Under the pieces are notes generated by a model, which was not told where the DNA came from, did not search any database, and was given only the letters and a program-made list of their open reading frames with translations. 64,000 bases of DNA from CAZLPW01 sp964561495 (GTDB lineage: Bacteria; Fidelibacterota; Marinisomatia; Marinisomatales; UBA1611): positions 124,001-188,000 of the forward strand of contig CAZLPW010000001.1 of assembly GCA_964561495.1 (NCBI GenBank), given 5' to 3'. Shown piece by piece: positions 20,244-30,018 of the stretch. Both the position numbers and the translations under genes were made by a program. Position 1 is the stretch's first letter. Each line of letters opens with the position of its first letter.

Positions 20244-20879
20244 ATGGACACTGTTAATGTTTTTTTTCAGGGAATAAAAAGCATTCCTATTATGCCTGAT
20301 GTTTCAGGCATAAAATTTGGAGATATTATTGAACTTCCAGAAAAAGTTCCAGTCTTAGATCTGTCAAATCAAAATTCACAAAACAAAAATAATTATACAT
20401 ATTCAATTGGCAAATATAATGAAAAAAGACCTGGCATGTACCTTGGTCAGCACTATGAAAAGACTCATCGCAATATTCACATGGGAATTGATATCGGCGC
20501 GCCAGTTGGAACGCCAGTATATTCTTTTTATGACGGCGAAATATTTTTGTTTGACTATAATGATGGGAAGCTGGATTATGGATATACTTTGATAATAAAA
20601 CATGTAATTAATAATGTTTCATTGTTTGCTCTTTATGGGCATCTAGATCAAAGGTCAATTAAAAATAAAAAAGTTGGTGAGCATGTTTCAACGAATGATG
20701 AAATCGCATTTATTGGTTCAAGTGCTGAAAATGGGGGATGGCCACCACATCTCCATTTTCAATTAAGTCTAGTTGAGCCTAAAGAATGTGATCTCCCAGG
20801 TGTTGTTTCAGATTTAGATAAAGAAAATGCTCTTAAAGTTTTTCCTGACCCGAGGTTAGTTTTAGGAAATATATACTAG
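20244..20879 (+). CDS. M23 family metallopeptidase, no signal peptide seen
   Basis: 211 residues from the ATG at 20244, chosen because an earlier start at 20196 would run through the yidD coding region. LytM-type zinc motifs are present: HMGIDIGAPVGTPVYSF (HxxxD), SLFALYGHL and PPHLHFQLS (HxH). The N-terminal 70 residues (DTVNVFFQGIKSIPIMPDVS) have no obvious export signal, which is unusual for a peptidoglycan endopeptidase. GKYNEKRPGMYLGQHYE is shared with a Bacteroidota-type subgroup, as I recall it. It ends 12 bases from the converging PHP gene. Confidence 0.82.
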   Translation: MDTVNVFFQGIKSIPIMPDVSGIKFGDIIELPEKVPVLDLSNQNSQNKNNYTYSIGKYNEKRPGMYLGQHYEKTHRNIHMGIDIGAPVGTPVYSFYDGEIFLFDYNDGKLDYGYTLIIKHVINNVSLFALYGHLDQRSIKNKKVGEHVSTNDEIAFIGSSAENGGWPPHLHFQLSLVEPKECDLPGVVSDLDKENALKVFPDPRLVLGNIY

Positions 20880-20891
20880 AATAAGAAATTA

Positions 20892-22007
20892 TTACCATTT
20901 TGATCTTACACTTAGTTTTATTACAGGGTGTGTATTTGGAGCCGTGATAGCATTAATAATTTCAAACTGTAAATCAAATTTTCTTAATTTTTCTTTAGTT
21001 TTAACATTAATTATCTTTTCACCATTTGCCTCTATAGTAAAAATATCAGTATCGCTATAAAAATTATGCTCTCCAACGTTACGCATAATATATGGGATAC
21101 CAGAATTGTTTTTTATCTTTAGGTTAACGACAGTTGAGTTTTTGATATATCTAGGTTCCTTGATTATCAAGGATTGATTTAACAATGGTAGTAACCGTTC
21201 ATATTTACCGATTAGATTGTTTTTAAACCATACTGCCGTTCGTCCTGAGAAAAGAGCTTTTTTAATTGATTTAGTCGTTTTCTCAGTTGCGAAGACCAAC
21301 GTTACAGGCCTGTGTCCGCCTAACTCAGTTTTGTATTGCCAGTCAATTATTCCATGAATATCTGATGTGCCAATAATTGTTAAATTGTAATCAAGAGCAA
21401 GCTGAAGAGCTTCATCAGAATATGTTGTATCATTTACCACTTCAATTCCGTGCATTAAACCATTCTTTATAAGTTTTAGGTGCATTGGATCAAGTGGAAT
21501 TTCTCCTTTAGGCGACTGAGCAATCCAATGTGGATGATTCCAAAAAATAAAAGCGCCCTGTTTTTTAGCTTCCATATAAACCTCTAAAGGATCTTCAATC
21601 AAAAGTTTATTTGCATCCTTTATAAAAATAGCATTAGCATGGCCTGGTGGCATTTGTCGAGTGATTTCTGATCCGTTTATAATTATTAATCCAGAACCTT
21701 TTGCATATTTAGAAGCTAGGTCAAAAGAACGGTTTCGATCTGGATGAGGGATATCATCTTTCCAATTTTGGATTTCAAGGTGTTCGGTCATTGCGATAGC
21801 ATCTAGCTGATCTTTTAGTGCCTCTTGTACTCTAATATCAGGCCAAACACTTCCATCAGAAAAAACGGTGTGGGTGTGAAAATCACAGGCGAGAGTTTTA
21901 TATCCTGGAATATTTGGAAAATCGACAACTCTTTTAATGTTGCCATGGGCAATTAATATTGAAACAAAACTAAGGGATAAAAGATTCAGCTTTGTGAGAT
22001 AGCGCAT
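20892..22007 (-). CDS. PHP-domain phosphoesterase (Sb-PDE-like), exported
   Basis: 371 residues with an N-terminal signal segment (LNLLSLSFVSILIAHG). The PHP metal-binding motif follows at about residues 40-60: CDFHTHTVFSDGSVWPDIR, then AIAMTEHLE. Further ligands are expected in FIFWNHPHWI and IIGTSDIHGIIDW. The C-terminal 120 residues look like a beta-sandwich. Related proteins are annotated as Sb-PDE family phosphodiesterases. The position downstream of two envelope proteins on the same strand suggests a periplasmic role. The substrate is not determined. Confidence 0.75.
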   Translation of the reverse strand: MRYLTKLNLLSLSFVSILIAHGNIKRVVDFPNIPGYKTLACDFHTHTVFSDGSVWPDIRVQEALKDQLDAIAMTEHLEIQNWKDDIPHPDRNRSFDLASKYAKGSGLIIINGSEITRQMPPGHANAIFIKDANKLLIEDPLEVYMEAKKQGAFIFWNHPHWIAQSPKGEIPLDPMHLKLIKNGLMHGIEVVNDTTYSDEALQLALDYNLTIIGTSDIHGIIDWQYKTELGGHRPVTLVFATEKTTKSIKKALFSGRTAVWFKNNLIGKYERLLPLLNQSLIIKEPRYIKNSTVVNLKIKNNSGIPYIMRNVGEHNFYSDTDIFTIEANGEKIINVKTKEKLRKFDLQFEIINAITAPNTHPVIKLSVRSKW

Positions 22008-22035
22008 TTAATTTTTAAACATTTCAAATTTTTTT

Positions 22036-23430
22036 TTATTTTACTTCCTCCCAGTGTATTTCCATTGTATGGTACTGAGCCTTTTTACCTTTTTTTATTG
22101 GAATAATTAGTTTATAGGTTGCTGTTTGGCCTGGGTCAAGAGCGGTATCTGTAATAACGCTTGAATTATATACAACTCGAGTACCTTTGATAAAAATAGA
22201 ATCAATTCCTGCGATAGAAGTTGTTTGATCAAATAAGTTTCCAACAACTCTAACAAAATCTGCTCTTTTTTCGCCAATATTTTTTATTCTTCCAGAGAAC
22301 TGTTGTCTATCAGGGTAGTAATCTATAAATGGGTCACCTAAAAAAGTAACATTTGCAGCTGGAAGTTTATGCTCATCCATTCGGACAACCATTTGTTTTT
22401 CTAAAACTAATCTTCCAATTTGAGTAGATAGAGTAAGGCTAGAGTCTGATTCTTCTTCAATGTTACCTAAGACGACTGTACCATTCTGGAGTTCAATCCG
22501 ATGATGAAAATTGGGTAAATTGATAGCATCAAGAATTTCACGGCTTATACTTGGCATCTTTTGTTGTTTGTCATATGCCATTACGACTGTTTTTAGTGAA
22601 TCAATTTCAGATTGAAGTGCTTTAAGATTAGATTCATATTGGAAAAATAGATTATCAAACTCAAGTTTTGGCTTTGGTTTTGATTCTCTCTGTTGAGGGA
22701 GCGAGTCAACAACTACAAGTTCTTCTGTCTCTTTTAGTGTTTCGGATAATTTATTTATTTTTTCTTTTGGAGGCAGTTCTGAAGGAATGGTTATTTGGAC
22801 CTCTATGTTGCTTCCCCAAATTTTAATTCGATCAAATCCAGTACCAGTATTTTTTTTGGTGGCTTCAATAATATAGTAACCTGAAGGAATTTTTTTAAGT
22901 TCAAAGGTTCCATTTTTTTTTGATTTTGTGTTTGCAATTTTTTTACCATTTTCATTCTTTAGTTTTATTTCTGCTTTTTTAATTCCTGCACCATTTTTAT
23001 CAATTATTTTTCCTGAAACAATAAAAACCCCTTCTGGGAGAGGTTCTTCATTTAATTGGCTATTAGATGATTCATTTTTTTCTGCTTCAATTAATTTTTC
23101 ACCCAAAGGGATAGAAATTGTAATTACTTTATCTTCATCTAAAATCTCTATTTCTATTTCTGATGAGCCTAATTTTTTATCTTCTACAATTAGGGTATAG
23201 TTTCCAGCTTTTATTTTTTTTAAAGTAGCTTTCCCAGACTTATTCGATTTTGTATTCGCAATTTTTTTACCACTTTCATTTAGTAATCTAGTTTTAGCAT
23301 TTTTAATTGGTTTTCCATTTAGATCATTAACAGAAATAAAAATGGAGTATTTATCTTTTGCCTCCATAAAAGAAAATATTAAAACTAGCAAAATAATTTT
23401 ATATAACTTATTCAATAATTCTATCCCCAT
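22036..23430 (-). CDS. envelope protein with two carboxypeptidase-regulatory-like repeats and an FxLYD domain
   Basis: About 464 residues from the ATG at 23430, chosen because it places a signal peptide (LLNKLYKIILLVLIFSFMEA) at the N-terminus; an upstream start at 23469 would extend further into the preceding gene. Two tandem beta-sandwich repeats each carry GKKIANTKS followed by GTFELKKI or GKATLKKI. A charged linker and a short coiled coil (residues about 255-290) follow, then a segment with LQNGTVVLGNIEEESDSSL. The C-terminal FxLYD-like domain has FSGRIKNIGEKRADFVRVVG. The role is unknown. It overlaps the HEAT-repeat gene upstream by 23 bases. Confidence 0.65.
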   Translation of the reverse strand: MGIELLNKLYKIILLVLIFSFMEAKDKYSIFISVNDLNGKPIKNAKTRLLNESGKKIANTKSNKSGKATLKKIKAGNYTLIVEDKKLGSSEIEIEILDEDKVITISIPLGEKLIEAEKNESSNSQLNEEPLPEGVFIVSGKIIDKNGAGIKKAEIKLKNENGKKIANTKSKKNGTFELKKIPSGYYIIEATKKNTGTGFDRIKIWGSNIEVQITIPSELPPKEKINKLSETLKETEELVVVDSLPQQRESKPKPKLEFDNLFFQYESNLKALQSEIDSLKTVVMAYDKQQKMPSISREILDAINLPNFHHRIELQNGTVVLGNIEEESDSSLTLSTQIGRLVLEKQMVVRMDEHKLPAANVTFLGDPFIDYYPDRQQFSGRIKNIGEKRADFVRVVGNLFDQTTSIAGIDSIFIKGTRVVYNSSVITDTALDPGQTATYKLIIPIKKGKKAQYHTMEIHWEEVK

Positions 23431-24532
23431 AATGAGCTGAAAATGCCATTCTTCTGACCGTTTCTGCATATACTTGTTCTTGTCCGAGTGTATAAATCAT
23501 ATCAATAATGTTGTCATAATATATATAGTTATTTTTTTCTTGAAGTATAGGGAGTATTTCATCAATCACAGTTAGGTCCCTATATGTTCCTAGGTTGTCG
23601 ATAGCTTTTTTTCTAATGTCAACAGGATAGTCATTACTTGAGGCTATCTCTAAAACAGCTTTTTTTACTTCGGGTTCATTAAATTCGCCTAGTGCGCCTA
23701 GCATTGTGTTTAATAGGCTATAGTATTGTGATTTCCCTGTATTATAGGTATTTAATAATGCTAAAATTAGATTTTCTTCTTGAACGCCTTTCATCGTGTT
23801 AATTGCAAATTCTCTTACTTCCATATTAGTGTTTGGATCGCCTAGTAGTTCTGCAAAAGCAATTGCTGCATCATCAGGATTCTTTTTCCCTAAAATTTCA
23901 ACTGCCATATTTCTAATCCCAATATCAACATTGGGGTCTTTTGCAATGGTTGCCAATATTGGAATTACACGATTATCATCTAAAGCACCTAGTGTTTCAG
24001 CCAGTAATCTTTCGGTTCGAGACATGTTAGATTTAGCGACTTCATATAGATCTAATAATGCTAAGACCTGATCTTTTGCGCGAACTTTGTTCAAATTTTT
24101 TACTAAAGTAATATGAATCTTATTTGTACGGTCCTCTAATTTGTGCATCGCTTTAACCATAGCGATTGCAGCTTTTGGATTTTCTTCAAACATTCCTAGC
24201 ATTTCTATCGACTCATTCATAAAAGTATAATCTACTGCACCAGTTGTTTCTACCATTTCGGATATTGTTTTAAGTGCGGTCGGGTGTTGCGATTCAGCGA
24301 GAGCTTTACCCGCGATAATCCGAGCTTTAACTGGCTGGCTATCATCTTCATATATTGTGATTAATTCAAAAAGAGCCTGAACGTTACCAGATCTAAAAGT
24401 GCTTTTTAATTTTTGAATATTATTCATAAAGTTAGGATCATCGGGATCTATAATTCTTTTTTTCCCAAATATTCCAAGACACCCTGATATTAAAAAAATA
24501 CCCAACACACATATAATAATTAGTCTATTCAT
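23408..24532 (-). CDS. HEAT-repeat lipoprotein
   Basis: 374 residues. The lipoprotein signal is CVLGIFLISGCLGIFG (lipid Cys at about 18). The rest is helical HEAT/PBS-lyase repeats of about 30-40 residues, with recurring patterns such as IRNMAVEILGKKNPDDAAI, VREFAINTMKG and IRKKAIDNLGTYRD. Such proteins are usually scaffolds; no catalytic motif is visible. It starts inside the 3' end of lpxH (8-base overlap) and overlaps the next gene, so all three are probably one transcript. Confidence 0.78.
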   Translation of the reverse strand: MNRLIIICVLGIFLISGCLGIFGKKRIIDPDDPNFMNNIQKLKSTFRSGNVQALFELITIYEDDSQPVKARIIAGKALAESQHPTALKTISEMVETTGAVDYTFMNESIEMLGMFEENPKAAIAMVKAMHKLEDRTNKIHITLVKNLNKVRAKDQVLALLDLYEVAKSNMSRTERLLAETLGALDDNRVIPILATIAKDPNVDIGIRNMAVEILGKKNPDDAAIAFAELLGDPNTNMEVREFAINTMKGVQEENLILALLNTYNTGKSQYYSLLNTMLGALGEFNEPEVKKAVLEIASSNDYPVDIRKKAIDNLGTYRDLTVIDEILPILQEKNNYIYYDNIIDMIYTLGQEQVYAETVRRMAFSAHYGDRIIE

Positions 24533-25265
24533 TCAGATTCCAATCAAACATTTTTAAATCATCTCCATCAAAGTATGCGTATGTTGGCCTTGAAAACCAA
24601 TCTCCCATAATAGCGAGCTTTCCATTATTTATTTTAATTAATTCTCCTAAATGATAGTGTCCACAGATCATGTAGTCAAACCCATTTTCTATATGTTCTT
24701 TTGCTTTTTGTTTTATTTCAGATCTAATATTTTCTTTTTGTTTTTCATGGAGATCTTCATCATAGCCACTCTTCGAAATCCATCTTGCAATACGATAACT
24801 TATTGTTGGATGAATCCATTGAAAAGCCCAAATAAAAAAACGGCTCCTAACAATTTTTTTTAGTATTCTATAGCCATGATCCCAGCTTAATAGGCCATCA
24901 CCGTGGGTCACATAAAATTGTTTATTATTTAGAAAAAATGTTGTGTCTCCAAAGTATACATTATCCATAATAACATTGGTTATAAAGTCTTTAACCCAGT
25001 AATCATGATTGCCTAAAGAAAAATGAAGTTCAACGCCATGATTTTTTAGATCTATGGCTCTGGTATAAAAATCCGCGAATGCTTTAGGAATCACATCTGG
25101 ATATTCAAAATAAAAGTCAAAAAGATCACCCACAAAAAATAACGATCCTCCTGTAGATTTGACTTTATCCATCAAACGATAAAGATTTTCACGCCTTTTT
25201 TGCTCTGATGATGTACTGTTAAGCATTAGGTGTACATCAGAAATGAAATAGACTGGTGTTTTCAT
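24525..25265 (-). CDS. lpxH: UDP-2,3-diacylglucosamine diphosphatase (LpxH-type metallophosphoesterase)
   Basis: Cleaves UDP-2,3-diacylglucosamine to lipid X in lipid A synthesis. About 246 residues from the ATG at 25265; a GTG two codons earlier (25271) is possible. Calcineurin-like motifs are in order: YFISDVHLM (DxH), FVGDLFDFYFEYP (GDxxD), SLGNHDYW (GNHD), FYVTHGDGL (H) and MICGHYHLGEL (GHxH). The pattern with FEY after GDLFDF fits LpxH. It is consistent with the KDO genes upstream as part of the LPS pathway. Confidence 0.85.
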   Translation of the reverse strand: MKTPVYFISDVHLMLNSTSSEQKRRENLYRLMDKVKSTGGSLFFVGDLFDFYFEYPDVIPKAFADFYTRAIDLKNHGVELHFSLGNHDYWVKDFITNVIMDNVYFGDTTFFLNNKQFYVTHGDGLLSWDHGYRILKKIVRSRFFIWAFQWIHPTISYRIARWISKSGYDEDLHEKQKENIRSEIKQKAKEHIENGFDYMICGHYHLGELIKINNGKLAIMGDWFSRPTYAYFDGDDLKMFDWNLNE

Positions 25266-25311
25266 AACCACTGGAACTTACTTGACTGTTTTTTTTTGAA
25301 CAAGCATTGAC

Positions 25312-25350
25312 CTAGTCATTTATTTGATAATAACAAGATAGATTGACTAG
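25312..25350. repeat. 7-bp inverted repeat between lpxH and the peptidase-MA gene
   Basis: CTAGTCA (25312-25318) and its exact inverse TGACTAG (25344-25350) flank 25 bases. The second arm contains TTGACT (25343-25348), which could serve as a -35 element with TATTAT at 25364-25369, although the 15-base spacer is short. It could be an operator or a chance hairpin in the divergent promoter region. Confidence 0.3.
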
Positions 25351-25415
25351 AGTTGATTATTTTTATTATGTTACGGAACTCTTGTGCAAACGAGAACGTA
25401 TATTCAGTTATTAAT

Positions 25416-28400
25416 ATGAAAGTTTTTTTAGCCATATCAGTCTTTTGTCTTGCTTTGGTTTCTGGACAATCATTTGGTCAGAACAAGGTTCAGTACAGAG
25501 AATTTGATTGGTCATTTATTCAGACACCTCATTTTGATATTTATTTTTACGGTAACGAACAAGAACTTGCGAATTTTACTGCCCAAGTATCGGAGGAGGC
25601 TTATGAGCAGATATCCTTACATTTAAGATGGGATTTAAGGAAAAGAGTTTCAATAATGGTTTACAACTCTCATAACGAATTTCAGCAAACAAATATTGTT
25701 AGGCCTTATATGTCGGAAGGGGTTGGTGGAGTAACTGAATTATTTAAGAATCGAGTTGTTTTCCCCTTTGAGGGTAACTACGAACAGTTTCGTCATGTAA
25801 TACATCATGAACTTGTACACGCAATGGTCAATGATATGGTATATGGAGGGAACATGCAGAATCTTATTTCAAGTAGAGTAAAAATTCGCGTTCCTATTTG
25901 GTGCAACGAAGGACTGGCCGAGTTTTTAAGTTTAAATTGGGATACAAAATCTGATATGGTTCTCAGAGATATTGCCATTCACGAAAGGATGCCAACTGTT
26001 AATGAATTAAATTATTTTATGGCATATAAGGGGGGACAGTCTCTTTGGAAATTTATAGCAGATAAATATGGCAGAGAAAAAATTGGCGATGTTTTTAGAT
26101 CTATGAAAAGAACCCAAAATGCAGAAAAAGGCTATGAAAGAGCGCTGGGGATGAATTTTAAAGAGCTTACTAATAAGTGGCACAAATACTTGAAAAAGAA
26201 TTATTGGCCAGACATAGATAATAGAGATCCAATAGAAGAAATCTCTGAACAATTAACTGATCATAAAAAATCAAAAAACTTTTATCATGTAAGCCCAGCT
26301 CTTTCTCCTGATGGGAGTATGGTAGCTGCGCTAACAGATCAGTCAGGATATTTTGATATTGTTTTATTTGATGCAATGACAGGGAAAAAAATAAAAACTT
26401 TAGTTAATGGAAGCAGATCCGTGAATTTTGAAGAGCTAAAATGGTTGCAGCCAGGTATCTCATGGTCGCCAGATAATAGTTCAGTTGTTTTTGCTGCTAA
26501 GGCTGGTAAGGGAGATGTTTTGCATATTATTGATGTAGATACAAAAAAATCAAAAACTATGCAAATTAATAACTTAGATGGTGTTTTTTCAGCTGCGTGG
26601 AGTCCACTCGGAAATGAAATAGCTTTTATCGGTAATAAAGGCAGAGCAAGTGATATATATATATATAATTTAGATAAAAATAATTTTTCCCAATTAACTG
26701 ATGATGTCTTTTCTGATTCATATCCTTCTTGGAGTCCTAATGGTCAGGAAATTGTGTTTGTATCAGATCGAGGTGAAAATATTAGTGGAGCTCTTAAAGG
26801 GAAAATGGAAGATCATAACTATAGCCAGTCAGATTTATATACTATTAACACAAAATCAAAGATTATTTCTAGAATTACTGAAACAGAATATAATGAGTCC
26901 CATCCAGTATGGATGAATACAGATAATTTTATTATTTATACAGCTGACTATAACGGTGTATGGAATTTATTTAAAAAATCACTAAATGATGATTTGAGTG
27001 GGCAGTCTCAAGATCTTTCTCCATATGCAATAACAAATGTTTTAACGGGCTTACAACAACCGACAGTTTCTAAAGATGATCAGCAGATTGTTTTCGCAGG
27101 TTATGTTGGTACGGGGTGGGATTTATATAGTATGGTTAAGCCGCTAGAAAAGAATAAAAAGACTATCGCTAAAACCCAGTATATAAAAGGCAAAGATCAA
27201 GATGACGAGTCAATACCTGATTTAAGAAAACAATTAAAAAGTAAAGATTTTTCAGAAGTCAGTGAAAAATCATATTCAAAATGGGTTTTTGCACAAGGCT
27301 ATGAGAATTATAACACCAGGATTAAAGAAAATGAGCCCATTGAAATAATAAGTCTCGATAGTCTTAAAAAGGATGGTGAATATATCCCACAATCATATAA
27401 AACTAGATTCACTCTTGATTTAGTAAGTGGAAATTTGCAGATCAGCAATGTGTTTGGTACGACTGGGATGACTTACTTTTCTTTTAGTGATATCTTAGGA
27501 GATCATCAAATTGCATTTGGTACTGAGATGGTGCTAACACTTGAAAATAGTGATTACTTTTTGCAGTATGCTTATTTGAAAAATCGGCGTGATTATTATT
27601 TCACTGCTTTTCAAAACGCTGATTTTTTTAATATTGGTTATGATTATTACACAGGCCTGTATACTACAGCGAGATTACGTCATTATGGAATTCAGTTTTT
27701 AGTCTCTAATCCTTTTAATCGTTATAATCGGATTGATTTGGGTTTTTCTTGGCACAACATTAGTTATTCAATACTACAACCATTTACTAATTCTACCTTT
27801 ACTGAAGTTCGTTATGAGGAGATAGAGAGCGAAAGATTCTCCACGATTCTACCAACACTTAGTTGGGTTTTTGATAATTCGGTATTTGGTTTTACTGGCC
27901 CAATTGATGGGTTTAGACAAAATACATCTTTGACTTTTAGTCCAGGCTATGGTACTGATTCTTTATATTTTCAAACTATGAAAGTAGATGCTAGAAAATA
28001 TTGGCGATTTGGTCGTGACTACACATTAGCTGTAAGAACATTTATCGGTAAAAGTTTTGGTCCAGATAAGCAAAAGTTTTTTATGGGTGGTATTCCCTAC
28101 ATGCTTGCTGGTGGCGGTGAAACAAATGGGAAAGAAGATATTGGTCAATATAGAGATGTCATTCTTGACACTTCTAATTCTTCTTTGATCCAAGACATCT
28201 ATTTTACTGAGTATGCTTTTCCAATCCGTGGAGCTAGGTTTGCTGAAAGATTTGGATCTAATGCTTTATTGGCTAATATTGAAATGCGATTCCCTTTTAT
28301 TAATTATCTTGCCTTGGGGTTCCCATTAAAGGTCATTTTTGGAAATATTCGAGGACATGCTTTTTTAGATATTGGTGCTGCATGGGATGACGGTGAATTT

Positions 28401-28589
28401 TATCGAGATGATTGGCCTTATGAATATGGTATACAGGGTAATAAATATAGACCTTGGATAGCGACCTTAGGTTTAGGCACAAAAATTAACTTAGGATATT
28501 TTTTGCTCAGAATCGAAGCTGCCTGGGATAAAAATTCTAATGGGTACTCAAAGCCACAGTGGTATTTTTCTCTGGGACCTGACTGGTAA
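25416..28589 (+). CDS. large secreted protein: peptidase-MA-like domain, TolB-like beta-propeller, outer-membrane barrel
   Basis: About 1057 residues from the ATG at 25416, which gives a clean signal peptide (KVFLAISVFCLALVSGQSFG); the frame is open 63 bases further upstream. The N-terminal domain (to about residue 260) is a gluzincin-like peptidase: HHELVHAM supplies HExxH and WCNEGLAEFLS the third ligand. Residues about 280-570 hold WD40-like/PD40 propeller repeats (SPALSPDGSMVAALTD, PSWSPNGQEIVFVSDRGEN). The C-terminal half is a bacterial surface antigen-like beta-barrel (FGPDKQKFFMGGIPYMLAGG). The architecture suggests an outer-membrane-anchored processing enzyme. The target is unknown. 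Confidence 0.75.
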   Translation: MKVFLAISVFCLALVSGQSFGQNKVQYREFDWSFIQTPHFDIYFYGNEQELANFTAQVSEEAYEQISLHLRWDLRKRVSIMVYNSHNEFQQTNIVRPYMSEGVGGVTELFKNRVVFPFEGNYEQFRHVIHHELVHAMVNDMVYGGNMQNLISSRVKIRVPIWCNEGLAEFLSLNWDTKSDMVLRDIAIHERMPTVNELNYFMAYKGGQSLWKFIADKYGREKIGDVFRSMKRTQNAEKGYERALGMNFKELTNKWHKYLKKNYWPDIDNRDPIEEISEQLTDHKKSKNFYHVSPALSPDGSMVAALTDQSGYFDIVLFDAMTGKKIKTLVNGSRSVNFEELKWLQPGISWSPDNSSVVFAAKAGKGDVLHIIDVDTKKSKTMQINNLDGVFSAAWSPLGNEIAFIGNKGRASDIYIYNLDKNNFSQLTDDVFSDSYPSWSPNGQEIVFVSDRGENISGALKGKMEDHNYSQSDLYTINTKSKIISRITETEYNESHPVWMNTDNFIIYTADYNGVWNLFKKSLNDDLSGQSQDLSPYAITNVLTGLQQPTVSKDDQQIVFAGYVGTGWDLYSMVKPLEKNKKTIAKTQYIKGKDQDDESIPDLRKQLKSKDFSEVSEKSYSKWVFAQGYENYNTRIKENEPIEIISLDSLKKDGEYIPQSYKTRFTLDLVSGNLQISNVFGTTGMTYFSFSDILGDHQIAFGTEMVLTLENSDYFLQYAYLKNRRDYYFTAFQNADFFNIGYDYYTGLYTTARLRHYGIQFLVSNPFNRYNRIDLGFSWHNISYSILQPFTNSTFTEVRYEEIESERFSTILPTLSWVFDNSVFGFTGPIDGFRQNTSLTFSPGYGTDSLYFQTMKVDARKYWRFGRDYTLAVRTFIGKSFGPDKQKFFMGGIPYMLAGGGETNGKEDIGQYRDVILDTSNSSLIQDIYFTEYAFPIRGARFAERFGSNALLANIEMRFPFINYLALGFPLKVIFGNIRGHAFLDIGAAWDDGEFYRDDWPYEYGIQGNKYRPWIATLGLGTKINLGYFLLRIEAAWDKNSNGYSKPQWYFSLGPDW

Positions 28590-28626
28590 AAATTAGGATG
28601 AAGAGGTATCAATTATCTCTCGATTT

Positions 28627-29985
28627 ATGAAAAGGTCAAAATCTAAAACAGCCTATCTATGTTCGTCTTGTGGAAATGATTTTTCTAAATGGTTTGGTCA
28701 GTGTCCAAGTTGTAATGAGTGGGACACTTTATCTTTTTTCAAGGTAAAAACAAAAAATAAAGGTTTAAGAGCAGGAGATAGACAATCCAAGCTATTAAAA
28801 GATCTATTAGTTACTAAAGAAGATAAAAGAATATCCACAAACCTTAAAGAAGTTGATCGAGTCTTGGGTGGCGGGTTATTGCAGGGTTCTTTTATCTTAT
28901 TAGGAGGGAGCCCAGGCGTTGGGAAGTCAACTCTCGCACTTCACATTTGTTCTGGTATAAAACAATTATGTTTATATATATCTGCAGAAGAGAGCGACCA
29001 GCAAGTTGCGCTTCGCGCAAAACGGATACGAATAAAATCTGATAATCTCCATCTATCTGGAGAAAACGATTTAAGTGGCATTATTACAAAAATTGATTAT
29101 TTGAAACCGCAACTAGTTATTATTGATTCTATCCAGACTATAATGAATTTTGAGCTTGATTCATTACCTGGCTCATCTAGCCAAATTCGAGACTGTGGTC
29201 AAAAATTATTGGAAGTTTGTAAACAAAATAATATTGCTATCCTTATTATTGGTCATATTACAAAAGACGGTAATATAGCTGGACCCAAAATGCTTGAACA
29301 TATGGTTGATACTGTACTATATCTTGAAGGAGACAATCATTATGATCATAGAATATTACGATCGATAAAAAATAGATTTGGTGCTACGTATGAAGTGGGG
29401 ATTTTTTCAATGGGTGAAAAGGGAATGACTGAAGTAAAAAACCCGTCAGAAATGTTTTTAGAAGAGCGAAGTTTAAATATTACAGGCACCTGTATTTATC
29501 CATCGCTAGAAGGTACAAGACCAATATTAGTTGAAGTTCAAGCCTTGGTCTCAAAGTCTACTTTGAATATCCCTCAGCGGAGTGCTAATGGTTTTGATTA
29601 TAAAAGAATGAACATAATATTAGCTGTTTTAGAGAAGCGGATGGGTTTATCAATGGCGAATAAGGATGTGTTTATAAATTTGGTAGGAGGTTTAAAAATT
29701 GATGATCCTGCAGCTGATTTATCAATACTGTGTACAATTGCATCTAGTAGTTTAGACAAGGCTATAAAGAATAATCTTGTTATTTTGGGAGAAGTAGGCC
29801 TAGGTGGTGAGGTTCGCTCGGTTAATAATTTATACCACAGAATATCAGAATCTTCAAAGCTAGGTTTTAAGGAAGCAATTTTTCCAAAATCAAATTTGAA
29901 TAAAAAATTAGAAGAACTCGATATTACATTACATCCAGTAAAGGATGTAAAAGATGCTTTTCAAATTATTTTAAATAAAAATTAG
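28627..29985 (+). CDS. radA: DNA repair protein RadA
   Basis: RecA-family branch-migration helicase for recombination intermediates. 452 residues. The N-terminal zinc finger has two CxxC pairs (CSSCGNDF and CPSCNEWD). Walker A is GGSPGVGKSTL (about residue 93), Walker B is LVIIDSIQT, and the RadA-specific KNRFG motif appears as IKNRFGATYEVG. The C-terminal Lon-like domain follows (NLVGGLKIDDPAADL, LGEVGLGGEVRSV). All landmark motifs are intact. It is followed closely by tgt. Confidence 0.96.
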   Translation: MKRSKSKTAYLCSSCGNDFSKWFGQCPSCNEWDTLSFFKVKTKNKGLRAGDRQSKLLKDLLVTKEDKRISTNLKEVDRVLGGGLLQGSFILLGGSPGVGKSTLALHICSGIKQLCLYISAEESDQQVALRAKRIRIKSDNLHLSGENDLSGIITKIDYLKPQLVIIDSIQTIMNFELDSLPGSSSQIRDCGQKLLEVCKQNNIAILIIGHITKDGNIAGPKMLEHMVDTVLYLEGDNHYDHRILRSIKNRFGATYEVGIFSMGEKGMTEVKNPSEMFLEERSLNITGTCIYPSLEGTRPILVEVQALVSKSTLNIPQRSANGFDYKRMNIILAVLEKRMGLSMANKDVFINLVGGLKIDDPAADLSILCTIASSSLDKAIKNNLVILGEVGLGGEVRSVNNLYHRISESSKLGFKEAIFPKSNLNKKLEELDITLHPVKDVKDAFQIILNKN

Positions 29986-30018
29986 AAACGCAGTATAGAA
30001 TAATTGTTATTAGCTTAA

